Assembly (NCBI GenBank): GCA_947069175.1 | Contig: CAMTDV010000003.1 | Location: 43,181,606-43,245,605 of the forward strand | From: Scalesia atractyloides | Taxonomy: Eukaryota > Streptophyta > Magnoliopsida > Asterales > Asteraceae | Direction: 5' to 3' | Length of the DNA stretch: 64,000 nucleotides | Shown: positions 1 to 10,333 of the stretch, piece by piece | How positions within the stretch are numbered: the stretch's first letter is position 1 | Layout of the letters: each line of letters starts with the position of its first letter | The notes under the pieces: generated by a model | Databases searched by the model: none | Told to the model about the DNA's origin: nothing | The model's input: only the letters and a program-made list of their open reading frames with translations | Translations under genes and position numbers: made by a program

Positions 1-177
1 ACTTGCGCTAAACAAGCCTTACACCAAAACGATATTCGAGCTAATGAAGATAAATATCGATAAACAAAAGTTTCTACAATACCCCAGATTTGTGAAGATG
101 ATGTTGGATGATCAATTTCCCAACTTAGCCAAAAACAAGAATGATGTGCTGCCGTTAGATCACTGACATGGCTATCT
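1..177 (+). pseudogene. Accessory ORF of copia element U, upstream piece
   Basis: The frame beginning at base 2 is open to a TGA at 164-166. It carries the motif YPRFVKMMLDDQF (bases 80-118), which aligns with YPRFVQLL in the accessory ORF of copia element V (minus strand, 7757 downward). The protein lies downstream of pol in SIRE-type copia elements and is often called env-like; its function is unknown. The 5' part is outside the window. The frame is cut at 177 by element Z and resumes at 54529. The TGA may be an old mutation, since the frame reads on to the insertion point. Confidence 0.7.
173..177. repeat. TSD of element Z (left copy; right copy 54529-54533)
   Basis: tatct directly precedes the Z LTR start (TGTCACACCC) and recurs immediately after the other LTR end (TTGTCACA) at 54529-54533. 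The exact match joins two sequences 54 kb apart as one former insertion site in U. Confidence 0.9.
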
Positions 178-208
178 TGTCACACCCTTGTCGTAGCGGA
201 AGCGCAAG
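178..208 (-). repeat. Z 3' LTR, terminal 31 bp
   Basis: Matches the first 31 bases of the right LTR (50229 onward: tgtcacaccctggtcgtagc) with one mismatch (ttg for tgg). Element W starts at 209. About 340 bp of LTR (equivalent of 50260-50600) is missing before the LTR resumes at 4395. Confidence 0.85.
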
Positions 209-520
209 TGTTGTAGGTCCTCCTGAGTATCAAGTTAAACGTCTTCCTTTTTCATGCAACACACATACGAGTGCCGAATCCAAGTATGCATGCAAACCAA
301 AGTAAAGTAAGAACACGAGGTAACCAAAGATTCACTATCTTGATTAAGAGATGAGGACAAGTACAAACATATACAAACAATGCTCATACGACTCAACAAA
401 CTGCCTGTGTTCTTGTGTCTTCGTCTTCACCAGAAATGTCAACAGAGAGATCCCACCAAAAGATCAAGAGAGCTAACAGTGCAACCAAGAGCTAACCTTG
501 ACTGAGAGGTGCATGTCTGC

Positions 521-528
521 TTATATAG
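521..528 (-). promoter_or_regulatory. TATA box of W LTR
   Basis: The minus strand reads CACTATATAAGC. It lies mid-LTR, downstream (in coding direction) of the palindrome and minisatellite cluster, as expected of a U3 core promoter. Confidence 0.5.
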
Positions 529-620
529 TGTCCATGCTGATCATTCGTACGAAGCTCGTTGCCAGACATACGGAACCCTCTATTACCCACGAAGCACTGC
601 TCCAAAGAGGCATGTACGAA

Positions 621-674
621 GCAACTGGTTCGTACGGAGCAACTCGTTCGTACGGAGCAACTCGTTCGTACGGA
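621..674. repeat. 18-bp minisatellite in W LTR (3 units)
   Basis: Three direct units of gcaactcgttcgtacgga (the first has ctgg for ctcg) at 621-638, 639-656 and 657-674. Each contains CGTACG. The array sits upstream of the TATA box on the transcribed (minus) strand, so it may be a U3 enhancer repeat (inference). Confidence 0.85.
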
Positions 675-870
675 GCATGATGTACACAAGACTCAATGGT
701 ATGCACACATGCACCCATTTAACACAGACTAACTAAGATGTCGTACGAAACCAAGATAGAAGGATATCTTGATTCGGTCGACATGACCAAACTTATACAT
801 ACACTTCAGCAAAGACCGTACAATTACAAATGTAACTAAGAACAAGCGACAGACACCAAACTGTATCAAC

Positions 871-955
871 AAACTCCCCCTTGGATGTTACTTGGTCTTC
901 GGTCTTCGGTCTTCACACTGGAATGGCTTGGAGTATCAATAAACTCCCCCTGAAG
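871..955 (-). promoter_or_regulatory. Duplicated polypurine tract of W
   Basis: AAACTCCCCC occurs at 871-880, touching the LTR, and again at 941-950. On the coding strand both read GGGGGAGTTT. The LTR-proximal one is the normal plus-strand primer site. Multiple PPTs upstream of the 3' LTR are known in Sireviruses. Between them is a (GGTCTTC)3-type repeat at about 894-914. Confidence 0.7.
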
Positions 956-2647
956 AACTGCTATCCACTGATAGAGCATCAGGTCTTCAAACTTTTCAGA
1001 AACATCAAATTTTTTCTGTTTCTTCTTCTGACTTGTCAGTTCTCTTCATTGCTGGTTTTCGTTTATGTTCTTTTGTTCCATTATGTACTCAATAAATAGA
1101 TATATAATTAGAACATAAATTTATCAGGGAATACACACGAAAAATTTATCATAACTTTTCCGTATGAATGTATTCCCTGAACGAAGAAATACCATACCAT
1201 ACGAATAACACTTAATTCGTATGAAGAGTAACTCATTTGAGTAAACAAATGACCAAGTCAAACAGCTGACCAGGTTCATTCGTACAAGATACACACACTC
1301 GTATGAATTCATGTTTTTCAAAACTGAACTTTGCACATACCCACACAAATCACACAGTTATGTTTAGGAAAAGTGCTTTTGAACATATTTTGGTTTTCTT
1401 TGATGGGTTACCTGTTGCAAGATATTACTTTTTGAAGTTGCGATATCAAACAAATGGTTTTCTGAGAGTATCTTGGTAGAAAACTTTTGAGTCTCAATTA
1501 TGGCTAACTTTCAAAAAGAAATATTATAAGCAACTAAGTAAACTAGACTTAAAATAAAAAATATACAGATAAACTATATATTTATCGAACAATCATTTTC
1601 GAGTTTCAAGGTAAGAGAATCATACTAGCTTTTTAATCTTTGTCAAAAACGATATTTGGTTTAAACTTCAAAATTAAACAGCTGAGTATTCAACTTATGA
1701 TTATCGGTATTGTTGTCCACGTAAGCTCAAACTTATCAGATGTAATCATGATTAGGAGATATGATTAAGTATGAATTATACTTACTAGCTGATGTTCAAC
1801 CACTTCACGACACATTCCCGTATCAAGATATGCACGGGAGAAAATCTTACCAGTGAGTATACTGCTTTATCATCTGTTTTGACGTATATGGTGTGAGATA
1901 CTCACTTAGATTGAAAACAAGCCCTATGTGATTAAATCACTTATTGATGAGGAACTTGATTTTCATATGCATGCAGGGCACGGGAGTAAGTCCGTGAACA
2001 GGTTAGTACCATCGTACCGACAAAGAGACGAACTTAGCTCCCGCATAAAGCTGTGATATTTTATCACTTATTTGGGGATGTTATATTTTTATCACTTACT
2101 GATGGTCGTATGCAGTATGTACACGTATGTATGGTATCATGGAAGTTCTAGACTTACGCCACCGTTATTTTTCAGTAAAAGATTCAACCAAGATACCCAT
2201 ATGATAAGCAAGCATAAAGACCGTATATCTCAGAACCTTGGCACTCTATCATACGAGATTTTGGTACCAAGATCATATGCCAATGAATGGTTCCCACCTG
2301 GCGTTCTGTCTGTTAAGTTTATATCAACCTGCACATAGTCTGATTGTGAGCCTACCTATACATCGACAAGCTACTTATCAATCTTCTTTCTATGCTTTTG
2401 ACCATTTCTGACAGATTTACCGGTGTATTTCATCATCTTCAACTTATCCAAGAAACTCCTTTTTGATTTTTCTATTGTTTTTGTATTTTTCTAAATTTTC
2501 TCCCCTTAAATATAGAAGGTAAATAAATAAAAGACATATTTTTGTATTTTCTTGAAAATTTCTCCTCCTAAAATATAAAACGGAAAATCTTTTTGTAGTT
2601 CTAGATTTTTAGAAAAATGTGTAGAAAAATGATTAGCCATGGTTGAG
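956..2647 (-). other. W post-pol non-coding region
   Basis: No convincing ORF in about 1.7 kb between RNase H and the PPT. The part from about 1800 to 2330 aligns by eye with V's post-pol region (about 31850-32260): both share a gtatcaagatatgcac-like stretch, a GTGAGTATA stretch, CAGGTTAGTAC, and an ATAAAGACC..ATCTC stretch in the same order. The first part (1130-1330) is rich in CGTATGAA-type words. Confidence 0.6.
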
Positions 2648-4394
2648 CTACTCGGGTTTCACCTTGATGCCATTGACCAAAAGTAGATAATCCAAACGTG
2701 ATTTATCAAAGGCTTTAGTAAAAAGGTCAGCACGTTGGTGATCAGTGTGGATTTTAAAAACATTGATAAGTTTCTTTTCATAACAATCTCATATGAAATG
2801 ATACTTAATCTCAATGTGTTTTGTTTTGGAGTGCTGTACAGTATTCCGAGTGATCTATAAAGCAGCTTCGTTATCAACAAAAATAGGAGTAGTTAGAAAT
2901 TCAAAACCGTAGTCGTGCATCTGCTGTTGAATCCATAGAGCCTGAGAGCAGCAGCTAGAAGCTGAAATATACTCAGCCTCACATGTTGATGTAGCTACAC
3001 AAGTCTGCTTCTTGCATTGCCATGTGACTAGGCGATTTCCCAAGAACTGACATCCTGCTGTTGTTGACTTTGCATCAATTTTTGCAGCCGCCATGATCAG
3101 AATCTCTGAATGCTGTCAGATCAAAGTTATCATCCTTAGGGTACCATAGACCAGTGTCCGAGCGACCCTTTAAATAACGGAAGTCCTTTTCATAGCCATC
3201 AAATGAGAAACTTTCGGACTAGACTGATAGCGTGCCAGAAGACATGTTGGGTACATTACATCGGGTCTTGAAGCAGTAAGATACATGAGAGCACGGTAGA
3301 GAGATGGTTCCACATGTTCACCCATTCCGTCTGGAGTAAATCATGATTTTGAGCTAATGGATTTCCCAAAGGCTTTGAGTCGTCCATCTGAAATCGCCTG
3401 AGAATATCTCCGACGTACTTGGTTTGATGGATAAAGATCCCTTCCTTTGATTGCTGAACCTGCAAACCTAAAAAGAAAGTCATTTCTCTCATAGCGTTCA
3501 TCTCGAACTTCACCTACATAACCTGTTCGAATTCTTTGCACATTCGATCGTTGGTAGACCCAAAGATAATGTCATCAACATAAACTTGCACTAGCAGAAA
3601 ATCCTCGTTCTTTTCCTTGATGAGAGAGTACAGTCGATCAAGCCTCGTCGAAAACCGTTCTTCAACAGATAGGTAGACAACGTTTAATACCAAGCCCTCG
3701 GAGCTTGATGAAGACCATATAACGCCCTGTTGAGAAGCCAAACCTTGTCAGGATGAATTGGATCTTCAAAACCTGGTGGTTGCTCTATACTTCCTCTTCC
3801 ACCACACCATGAAGAAATGCACTTTTCACATCCATCTGATAAATGGTGAACTTCTTATAGGACGCATAAGCCAAAAAGATTCTTATCGCCTTAAGTCGTG
3901 CAACCGGTGCATAAACTTCATTGTAATTAATGCCTTCGACCTGATTAAAACCTTGACCAACCAATCGTGCTTTGTTTCTCACAACAACACCTCGGTCATC
4001 CTTCTTGCATTTGTACACCCATCGGTACCAATCTTCTTATAGCTGTCAGGCCGGTTAACCAATTTCCAGACGCCTAACTTCTAAAACTGCTGAAGTTCTT
4101 CCTGCATGGCGTCAACCCAAGAGTCTTCTTTCATTGCCTCCTTCCAAGATTTCGGTTCTACTTGGCACACATAGCAGGCAAAAGACCAATCGTTCAGACC
4201 ACCAGATTCCTTGACTTCCGAATACAATCCAGCATTCTGTTTGTTTCGAAGCTGATTACGAGTCTGCACACCACTCTAGACATCTCCAATAATATTCTGC
4301 TGAGATGGGTATTATGAATTCGAGTCTCTAGAACATCAGGAACTCGAGAATTTATTCCCAGATTGTTGATATTCAGATCAACAGTCAAATCGAG
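2648..4394 (-). pseudogene. W reverse transcriptase-RNase H (Ty1/copia), broken
   Basis: Minus-strand fragments give, in order: EPKSWKEAM (near 4150), WVYKCKKD and NEVYAPVARLKAIR at 4018-3785, DVKSAFLHG, YVDDIIFGSTNDRM with the catalytic YVDD at about 3575, FFLGLQVQQ at about 3470, then RNase H with STCEAEYISAS (about 2975), DNEAAL, and the terminal ADLFTKAFDKSRL, ending with a TAG at 2648-2650. Together these are the RVT_2 and copia RNase H domains. Frame changes occur near 3740, 3510, 3250 and 2880. Nothing upstream of RT remains. Confidence 0.85.
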
Positions 4395-5071
4395 ATACAT
4401 GTAATTTTAAAAGTCAACAAAAGGTGGGGAGTTCAAGTAGTTAATGTTTTCGTATAAAATGTCATCCTTGAAATCCAGTAATAAAATCTGAGTATGTTAT
4501 TAGCATCATGGAGTTTTAAGGATCTATCAGTGTGTAGCGAGCACCCTTACGTATATGTGCCATAAGTAAGTAACCAAACAGAGACAACTTTGACATCATT
4601 GGGATCACAAAAGCACTCCGAAGGGTAGACCAACCAGGAGTGGAGCGCGTCTCAAACTCAATAGATTTACATCTTTTGCACCTTGGTCACTATGTGATTA
4701 GTAGTTACTATTGTCATCATCCTACTTACGCACCATTGATCGTGTTATCAACTAAATCCTTAGCTAACATACTGTTTGTTATGACATGTATTTCCCCTCA
4801 ATAGTTTTAAAACAAAACTTTGAAATAATTAAAAGAAGGGACATGAACTCACAGCTTTGCATTCCGTACGTCGTACTATTCACAGTTCGGTGTCCGTACA
4901 TGTGTGTAACCTACATGTGTATTAAGTTTATCAGACACCTAGGCCTCGTTGGACCTTGTACCAGTTTTTCATCTTGAATTCTTGTTATGTATTTCTTTAT
5001 TACCTTAGAACGACTTTTAATGTTATCATAGTTTTGGTAGTTCGATTAATATTTGTATACATATATTTCTC

Positions 5072-5104
<33 letters not shown>

Positions 5105-5137
5105 GTTTTTCTTAGATCGTGTGTGACTCGGGCCTTG
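4395..5137 (-). repeat. Z 3' LTR, second piece
   Basis: Aligns with 50601-51305 of the right LTR, starting at atacatgtaattttaaaa. It ends at the V insertion point, where the last five bases (ccttg) are the V target-site duplication. It includes a TA-rich run near 5070-5105. No coding potential. Confidence 0.85.
5133..5137. repeat. TSD of element V (left; right copy 40126-40130)
   Basis: ccttg flanks both V ends. The undisturbed site is visible in the other Z LTR at about 51302 (gggccttgcccttca), which confirms the empty-site sequence. Confidence 0.9.
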
Positions 5138-5411
5138 TGTAAGTCCCAAATCAGATACAGATCACAGTGGTTGATTGTTATCACCAAAAAACTATAGATT
5201 ATTTGTTTGAATGTGTAAAGTTAAGAAAAACCAAAGATGAAAATGAAGATTATTGTATGGATCAAACAACAAGTGTTGTATATGGAATCCCAAATGATAT
5301 AATCACTGAATGCACCTAGATATTTCGGATTAAGCACAAGAACAACAAGCACAACACAAGAGCAATCAACAAAATCTGTCCAAGAACCTTAGACTAGGGT
5401 TTCCATTGATA

Positions 5412-5423
5412 GCATATATAAAC
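5412..5423 (-). promoter_or_regulatory. TATA box of V 3' LTR
   Basis: TTTATATATGC on the minus strand; the same sequence stands at about 39949-39960 in the other LTR. The palindrome lies 10-40 bp upstream. Confidence 0.5.
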
Positions 5424-5433
5424 AAACTGACTG

Positions 5434-5460
5434 CCCAGCGTATTTATTAAATACACTGGG
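5434..5460. repeat. Imperfect palindrome in V LTR
   Basis: Arms CCCAGCGTATTTA and TAAATACACTGGG are separated by one T, with one mismatched pair. The right LTR has the same structure at 39971-39997 with a different single mismatch, and T's LTR has it at 57856-57882. Either a protein-binding palindrome or an RNA hairpin is possible. Confidence 0.85.
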
Positions 5461-5588
5461 AACTTAAATACGCCGCCCTGTTACAAATATCACAAAATAC
5501 ACTTTTGGCCCTTCTAGTTTTACTAACTATTACAAACAAGCTCTAAACTATCAAACTCAAGTATCAACGGTCTCAAAACGTCCTAACA

Positions 5589-5600
5589 ATATCCCCCCTA
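5589..5600 (-). promoter_or_regulatory. Polypurine tract of V
   Basis: TAGGGGGGATAT on the minus strand, immediately upstream of the 3' LTR start (TGTTAGGACG). It is the plus-strand DNA primer site and fixes the element's orientation. Confidence 0.8.
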
Positions 5601-5631
5601 GACTGTTGCGCACTTGAGAGTCTTTAAACTT

Positions 5632-7764
5632 AGTCTTGAGCTTCAGGGCTTGCGGCAGATTCTTGATCTTTTGTTTCTGACTGTGGCACAGCTTGATCTG
5701 CAGATTGTTCAGTTGTTGCTTCAGTAGATGGATTGATAAAAGCTTCACTTGTGGTGGTTGGATCCTCCGTAGTGGCTTTGGATGAAGCCGGAGTTTGAGA
5801 TTTTGATGCGACTTGATTAGGCCATGGTGCTTTCTGCTGAGCTGACGATTTATGCTTTCTTTTCTTTTTCTCACTTCCTCCTTTTCTTTCTGTTTCTCGA
5901 TTCTGGTCACGATGTCCATCATTTCTATCTTTCTCTCTCTCACACGTTCTACCGCCCTTTGAAACAACATTCCTTCCTCTTTGTACTCATTTCCGGTGCC
6001 AACGTGAATCTTGTGGCCATAAAGAATGTTTAGGTCAGATAGGCAGAACATAAAGACATCCATCGGGTCTAGAATACGAATATCTTCGTTAGAATCCGAT
6101 CTGATCACTACTTCTCCTGTTTTCCAGGCGTAGAACCATTTCTTGAAATTTGTGAGCATAACAGGTTGTTCTGGTGGGATTTTGACTCTAGTTTCAACTT
6201 TAGCAGGATCGATGACCCACGTGAACACTCCTTTTCCAGTAATGGGATCTTTTGTTGTTTTTGATACTCTTCTACGAGGACGCTGTGGCTTGAATATTGT
6301 AAAACCCTGATTACATTCTCTTAAGATCACTCTTTCAAAATCAGCTCCAATACTACTATTTGTAGGGTTTATCATGTCTAATCTGCCCAGCTCACGTATA
6401 TCCCATCGAGGAAGACTTTTCATGTCAGCTCCGGATTTGAAGTGTTGGATGACTCCATCCCGTTTCTTCACAATAAACATCCCTTTCAAATTACAGTACT
6501 TCCAGCTGATTTTCTTGTCAGTAACTTCGTTCTTTTCAACTGTGACCACTTGATAGAAATCTGGATGCTTTTCTCTCTCTTTACTGAACCACTCAGGATG
6601 TATTGGAGTCACTTCATCACCATCTTCAGTTTCATACAGGGTATCTTCCTCCAACCCCCATTCAACAAAACGAGCCGGCATCTCATCTCTATCCACTCCT
6701 TCTTCCTCACTATCATCTTCTTCGGTAACGTTTACCGCAGATTCTAAACGTCTCTTCTTTTTCTCGGCTTCCTCAGCCTTACGTTTATCTTCCTCAATCT
6801 TAAACTTCTCATAATCGAAGATGTCTGTAGCTGAGAACATTGGTTGTATTTTTTCTTTGGCACACAGTTCTCTGATCATTGTATACATCTTCTCCATACC
6901 ATCCTGCTAAAATCTAACAAATCGTGTTTGTTCCTTAACATACGCATGAAGCTCCTTGTTTTTCTTTCTCTACTATCTCAGCTTTTCACGTATCACATTG
7001 TGTTGCTCACTTGATGCTTCAGAAGGCATATTTCATGAGCTGGACCTGTTCTGATGTCTTTTGCTAGTTTATCATACAGTTCTTGAAATGGGCGAGGTCT
7101 TCGGGGAACTTGCTGAGGCATCTGTTTTGATTGAGCACTTTTTGACGGCCCTTCCACTATTTTCTTTCACTTCTGAGGAGGTGATCTGCTAGGAGCATCT
7201 GGATCTACAATTAGTTGGTCAACAAATTCGTCTAATTGTTCTTGTTTAGTCGTGACAGTCGCAGGCGTTTTAGATTCCGTCATCTATTGCCTCTTTCTTT
7301 TTGCTTCTCTCTTCTCTTCCTCTGCTTCATGAATGGCACGGAGAATTTCAATATGCTCCTATGTTCTCTAGTGCCCCTGGCCCGGAAGCTGCTCTTCGTT
7401 AAACGTTCTTGAGTAGGGGTGTCTTTTCTTTTCTTTTATGAGTCCCCTTCTTTTACAGGCTGCTTTCCTTTGTTCTTTCTGATCAGCTGTTCTGTTTCTT
7501 CTTCTTCTTCTTCTTCGTCTTCATCATCTCTAACCTCTGTCTATCTCTTTCATTTAATGCCCTCTCTATATTTTTCATAAGCAGCTTTCACAAGAGGAAA
7601 CCTCTCTTCTCTATATATCCATTGATGAAGCAGCACCCACTCTTCAGTTTTTAGTTCCGTAATTTGGCGACAAGTCGGCAACATAAACTTGTATGTGTCG
7701 TTGTCGTGTGGGAGATTTTGATGCTGATTATTATTGAGAAGCTGAACAAAACGGGGATACATAG
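5632..7764 (-). pseudogene. V accessory (env-like) ORF, C-terminal part
   Basis: The piece begins at YPRFVQLL (7757 downward), abutting X, and continues with stops around 7550 and 7300-6950. Frame is then open from 6897 to about 5860. That stretch starts with a charged, Glu/Lys-rich segment and then has a conserved block (WKYCNLKGMFIVKKRDG, SLPRWDIREL) that aligns with U at 56779-57114 (WNIEELIQTKSIN). Near 5850 a frameshift seems to have occurred: the alternative frame gives a Ser/Thr/Glu-rich tail ending EAQD at a TAA (5632-5634), more natural than the 446-residue reading that runs into the LTR. No signal peptide or membrane segment is evident in this part. Function unknown. Confidence 0.65.
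7760..7764. repeat. TSD of X (copies at 7760-7764, 9702-9706, 30019-30023)
   Basis: catag flanks the solo LTR on both sides and also follows the 3' LTR of the full X copy. All three derive from one insertion site in V's accessory ORF. Confidence 0.9.
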
Positions 7765-8226
7765 TGTAACGCCTTGCTTTTTTATTAATTAGAAAGTTTT
7801 GTCGTATTTTGAACTTGTATTCGTATTTCCTTTCTTGTAATCCGAGACTTGAATCATAATGAAACTTATACTTGATATTTACTTGTCTTATATGCATTAA
7901 AACGCAAAATTATACTTATACACACATTCACACTCGATATTTATATGCTTATACCCGATTAAAACACGCTAAAAGTGGTAAAATAAATAAAGTTTAAGGA
8001 CTAAAAGTGTTAAAAACAAAAGAACCTTCTGGAATACCTTGCCTCGCGCCCTGCGACCGAAACATTGGAAGTTCTCGCACCCCGCCAGGCCTCTAGCGGC
8101 CTGCGACCGAGAAGTCTTGACTCTCTCGCGGCCCGCGATCCGGAAAAATACATTTCAAGCCCATGGATAGGTCAATTTTGGTTTTCTTGCATTAATTACC
8201 CCAACTAACAACTCCCCCATTTTACC

Positions 8227-8234
8227 TATAAATA
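8227..8234 (+). promoter_or_regulatory. TATA box of X LTR
   Basis: CCTATAAATACC, followed about 30 bp later by a CT-rich stretch (tcttctcttctct) typical of plant LTR transcription starts. The counterpart is at 28385-28392 in the 3' LTR. The truncated LTR at 11196 lacks this region. Confidence 0.65.
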
Positions 8235-8571
8235 CCCCACTCCCTTTCACTCTCAACTCACACCTAAATCTTCTCTTCTCTTCTCTAAAAGCTCTAAAGA
8301 GCTCTCTTCTTCTCTCAAGACTTGAGTTGGTAGAGTGTGATCACGTGGAAGCCTTGGCTATCCTAACTTCGATCCACCACCTCACTTGATGATTTCGTTT
8401 ACTTTTGCATTCACTTTTATGTTCAAACTTACTCATGACCATCCTTGTCGTCCTTGTGACGACTTGCGCATTGGTAAACTATATGAGAGGTTTGAAAAGG
8501 AAGGTTATCCTCCTACCTCCATGCATGACTTCTATGAATCTACATGATGCTTTTGATATACTTATACAATG

Positions 8572-8573
<2 letters not shown>

Positions 8574-8661
<88 letters not shown>
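8574..8661. repeat. (TA)n microsatellite, about 88 bp
   Basis: Almost pure AT dinucleotide run in the solo X LTR. At the same LTR position the truncated copy has about 17 bp (11503-11519) and the 3' LTR about 43 bp, interrupted once (28953-28995). Confidence 0.95.
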
Positions 8662-8664
<3 letters not shown>

Positions 8665-9701
8665 GATACTTACTAACCGAACTCTTGATGGTGATCAAAT
8701 GATTATCCGTCGTGATACTAGGTTATATCACCTAAGTACTTAATCTCTCGTTATGATTCTAATGGGTATCATAACCCATGAAATCACATCATCCCAAATG
8801 GGCATAATAGTGTCAAGAACGAGTATTAAGTCTAGATGATTATTTTCTCATATACATACTTTATCATATTTTATCATTGTTAATTTCCAAATCATCCGTT
8901 ATCGTTCGTTTACTTATCAACCTAAGTTCTCCTCTTGTAGGATAACCCGACGCTCATTCCACCCGTCAACCCACTTCGCGAACTTGTCAAGTTTGAAGAC
9001 TACGCAAAACCGTGAGTACACTCGACCCACTTTTCGTTTACAACACTTTTGGGTGTAACATGTTTACTTATACCAAAACCACAACACATAAACTTTATGA
9101 AATGCACAAACAATCCTATACACATGAATACTTGATACGCTTACGTGATGCTTATATCTTGGACATTCTTTATGTGATACTTTAGTCATTAACTTGTTTA
9201 AGCCTTCGTTTGACATGTGTAAGCGCTATAGGAAGTCACGCATCCCCCTCCATCGCATAAACTTGAGGCCATGTTAAAACAACGTGTTTGCATTAAGGGT
9301 TTGGCTAGTAGTATTGTATGCCTTGTATATGCTCTCGTAAAATCATAGTTGCCATGAGGATTCATTTAAACGTTAATCGTTATATATGCTATGCTTAAAC
9401 TTGTGTACTTGCCTTTGCTTTTGCATTGAATTGTATTTTAAAACATGTTACAGGTTGATGAAGTGGATGCTATGAAATCAAATAGCAAGGACTTAGATAC
9501 ACACAAGTAGATGTGTAGGCTAAATTTGTTGTATCAAATTTTGTTGTATTGTGTTATTTGTATTTTCTTCAATGTTGTACTTGACAATTGTCTTTGAAAT
9601 GAAATTTGACTTTAATTAAATATTGTCATTATTAGCATTGTGAGCAATGAGCAATCTATTTCGTCTCACTCCGATGTTCCGCCATCGGTTGGGGTGTGAC
9701 A

Positions 9702-10333
9702 CATAGCCCATGTGGAGGAATTTGCATTGTCAACCATACAGTAGAAGATAAGACCCGAGATTTTGAATGGTTGTTTGGTGCAGAGATTGAGCATAGCAGC
9801 TGACCATTCTAGGTTTAAACCATCGTATCCTCCTTTTCTGTGTGCTAAGCTCATTGCAAACACGTGAAGAATAAATCTCCAATCTTTTATGAGGCCTTTT
9901 CGCTTAATCTCGTTTTTCTCTCTGAAATCTCCGACATATCTCATCCCTTTAAACCGTCTAGAATGTCATCCTTCTTTACTCTGAGCGGGTCTTTACGGTC
10001 ATCTCCAAGGCTTAGCACTCTACGCATGTTGTCCTCCGTTTCTATGACTTTCTTGTTTTGTACTGTAGTCGTGATTCTCTTGACTTCGTTAACTGTTGAC
10101 AACTTGGCTATTTTCCAGAATTCTTCAATGTGAATGTTGTATATGATAGGATCAGCTTGAACAACATAGCTTATCCTGCTTAAGTTTATCCATTCAGCCA
10201 CGTCTTCAAAAGCATTTGGTGGCGGCTCTAACTTACACTGCTGATTGTTCTTCCTTGTTTTATCCCAAATAATCTCCTTCACCATTTCTGGAAGCACAGA
10301 AACCAACAAAGTTACATCTGAGTTACGAAGCAC
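9702..10333 (-). pseudogene. V accessory ORF, N-terminal part, first (duplicated) copy
   Basis: Minus-strand reading from LRNSDVTLLVSVLPEMV through ADPIIYNIHIEEFWK, VQNKKVIETEDNMRRVLSLGDD and MRYVGDFREKNEIK to SSTWAM beside X. Two frames (10333-9941 and 9944-9666) are needed because of a one-base shift near 9942. Similar predicted proteins with FW-(10)-VNE and KKVI(I/V)TE motifs are, from memory, common in Asteraceae copia elements. No ATG precedes LRNSD in either copy, so the start is uncertain. It is a partial duplicate of 30019-30660, about 3% different by hand count. Confidence 0.7.

Larger units (their letters stand above)
209..871 (-). repeat. W 3' LTR
   Basis: 663 bp, beginning TGTTGTAGG and ending ATCAACA on the plus strand (TGTTGAT...ACAACA on the coding strand), with a polypurine tract next to the right end. 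It contains a TATA box, an 18-bp minisatellite and several TTCGTACGAA-like palindromes. The partner 5' LTR has been deleted. Confidence 0.8.
209..4394 (-). mobile_element. W: truncated Ty1/copia (SIRE-like) retrotransposon
   Basis: Inserted in Z's 3' LTR after gcaag (204-208). On the minus strand it keeps a 3' LTR (209-871), a PPT, a long post-pol non-coding region and RT/RNase H (2648-4394). Integrase, gag and the 5' LTR are missing. The break at 4394/4395 falls in RT-proximal sequence on one side and inside the Z LTR on the other, so one deletion removed W's 5' half plus about 340 bp of Z. The second TSD copy was lost with it. Duplicated AGGGGGAG-type polypurine tracts support the Sirevirus lineage. 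Confidence 0.8.
5138..5588 (-). repeat. V 3' LTR
   Basis: 451 bp, aligning end to end with 39673-40125. A TATA-like box lies at 5412-5423 (minus strand GTTTATATATGC), and an imperfect palindrome (5434-5460) lies just upstream of it in coding direction. Further AAATACGCC-type words occur at about 5467-5476. Confidence 0.92.
7765..9701 (+). repeat. Solo LTR of gypsy element X
   Basis: 1937 bp, from TGTAACGCCT to GGTGTGACA, with perfect catag TSDs. It aligns with the X 3' LTR (27907-30018), but lacks about 225 bp equivalent to 28477-28700, lost between short CAA(A/G)GA repeats, and has a much longer TA tract. Solo LTRs form by recombination between the two LTRs of one element. Confidence 0.9.

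Noticed and set aside
178..208. A separate LTR or element starting TGTCACACCC at the left edge
   Set aside because: It matches the Z LTR terminus, and the tatct TSD pairs with 54529-54533, so it is Z's own end.
3758..4042. Plus-strand ORF opposite W RT, and many similar antisense ORFs
   Set aside because: They mirror conserved RT/RNase H codons on the other strand and show no protein features of their own.
8405..8665. 86-codon ORF with a long Ile-Tyr repeat
   Set aside because: It is a translation of the (TA)n microsatellite in an LTR.
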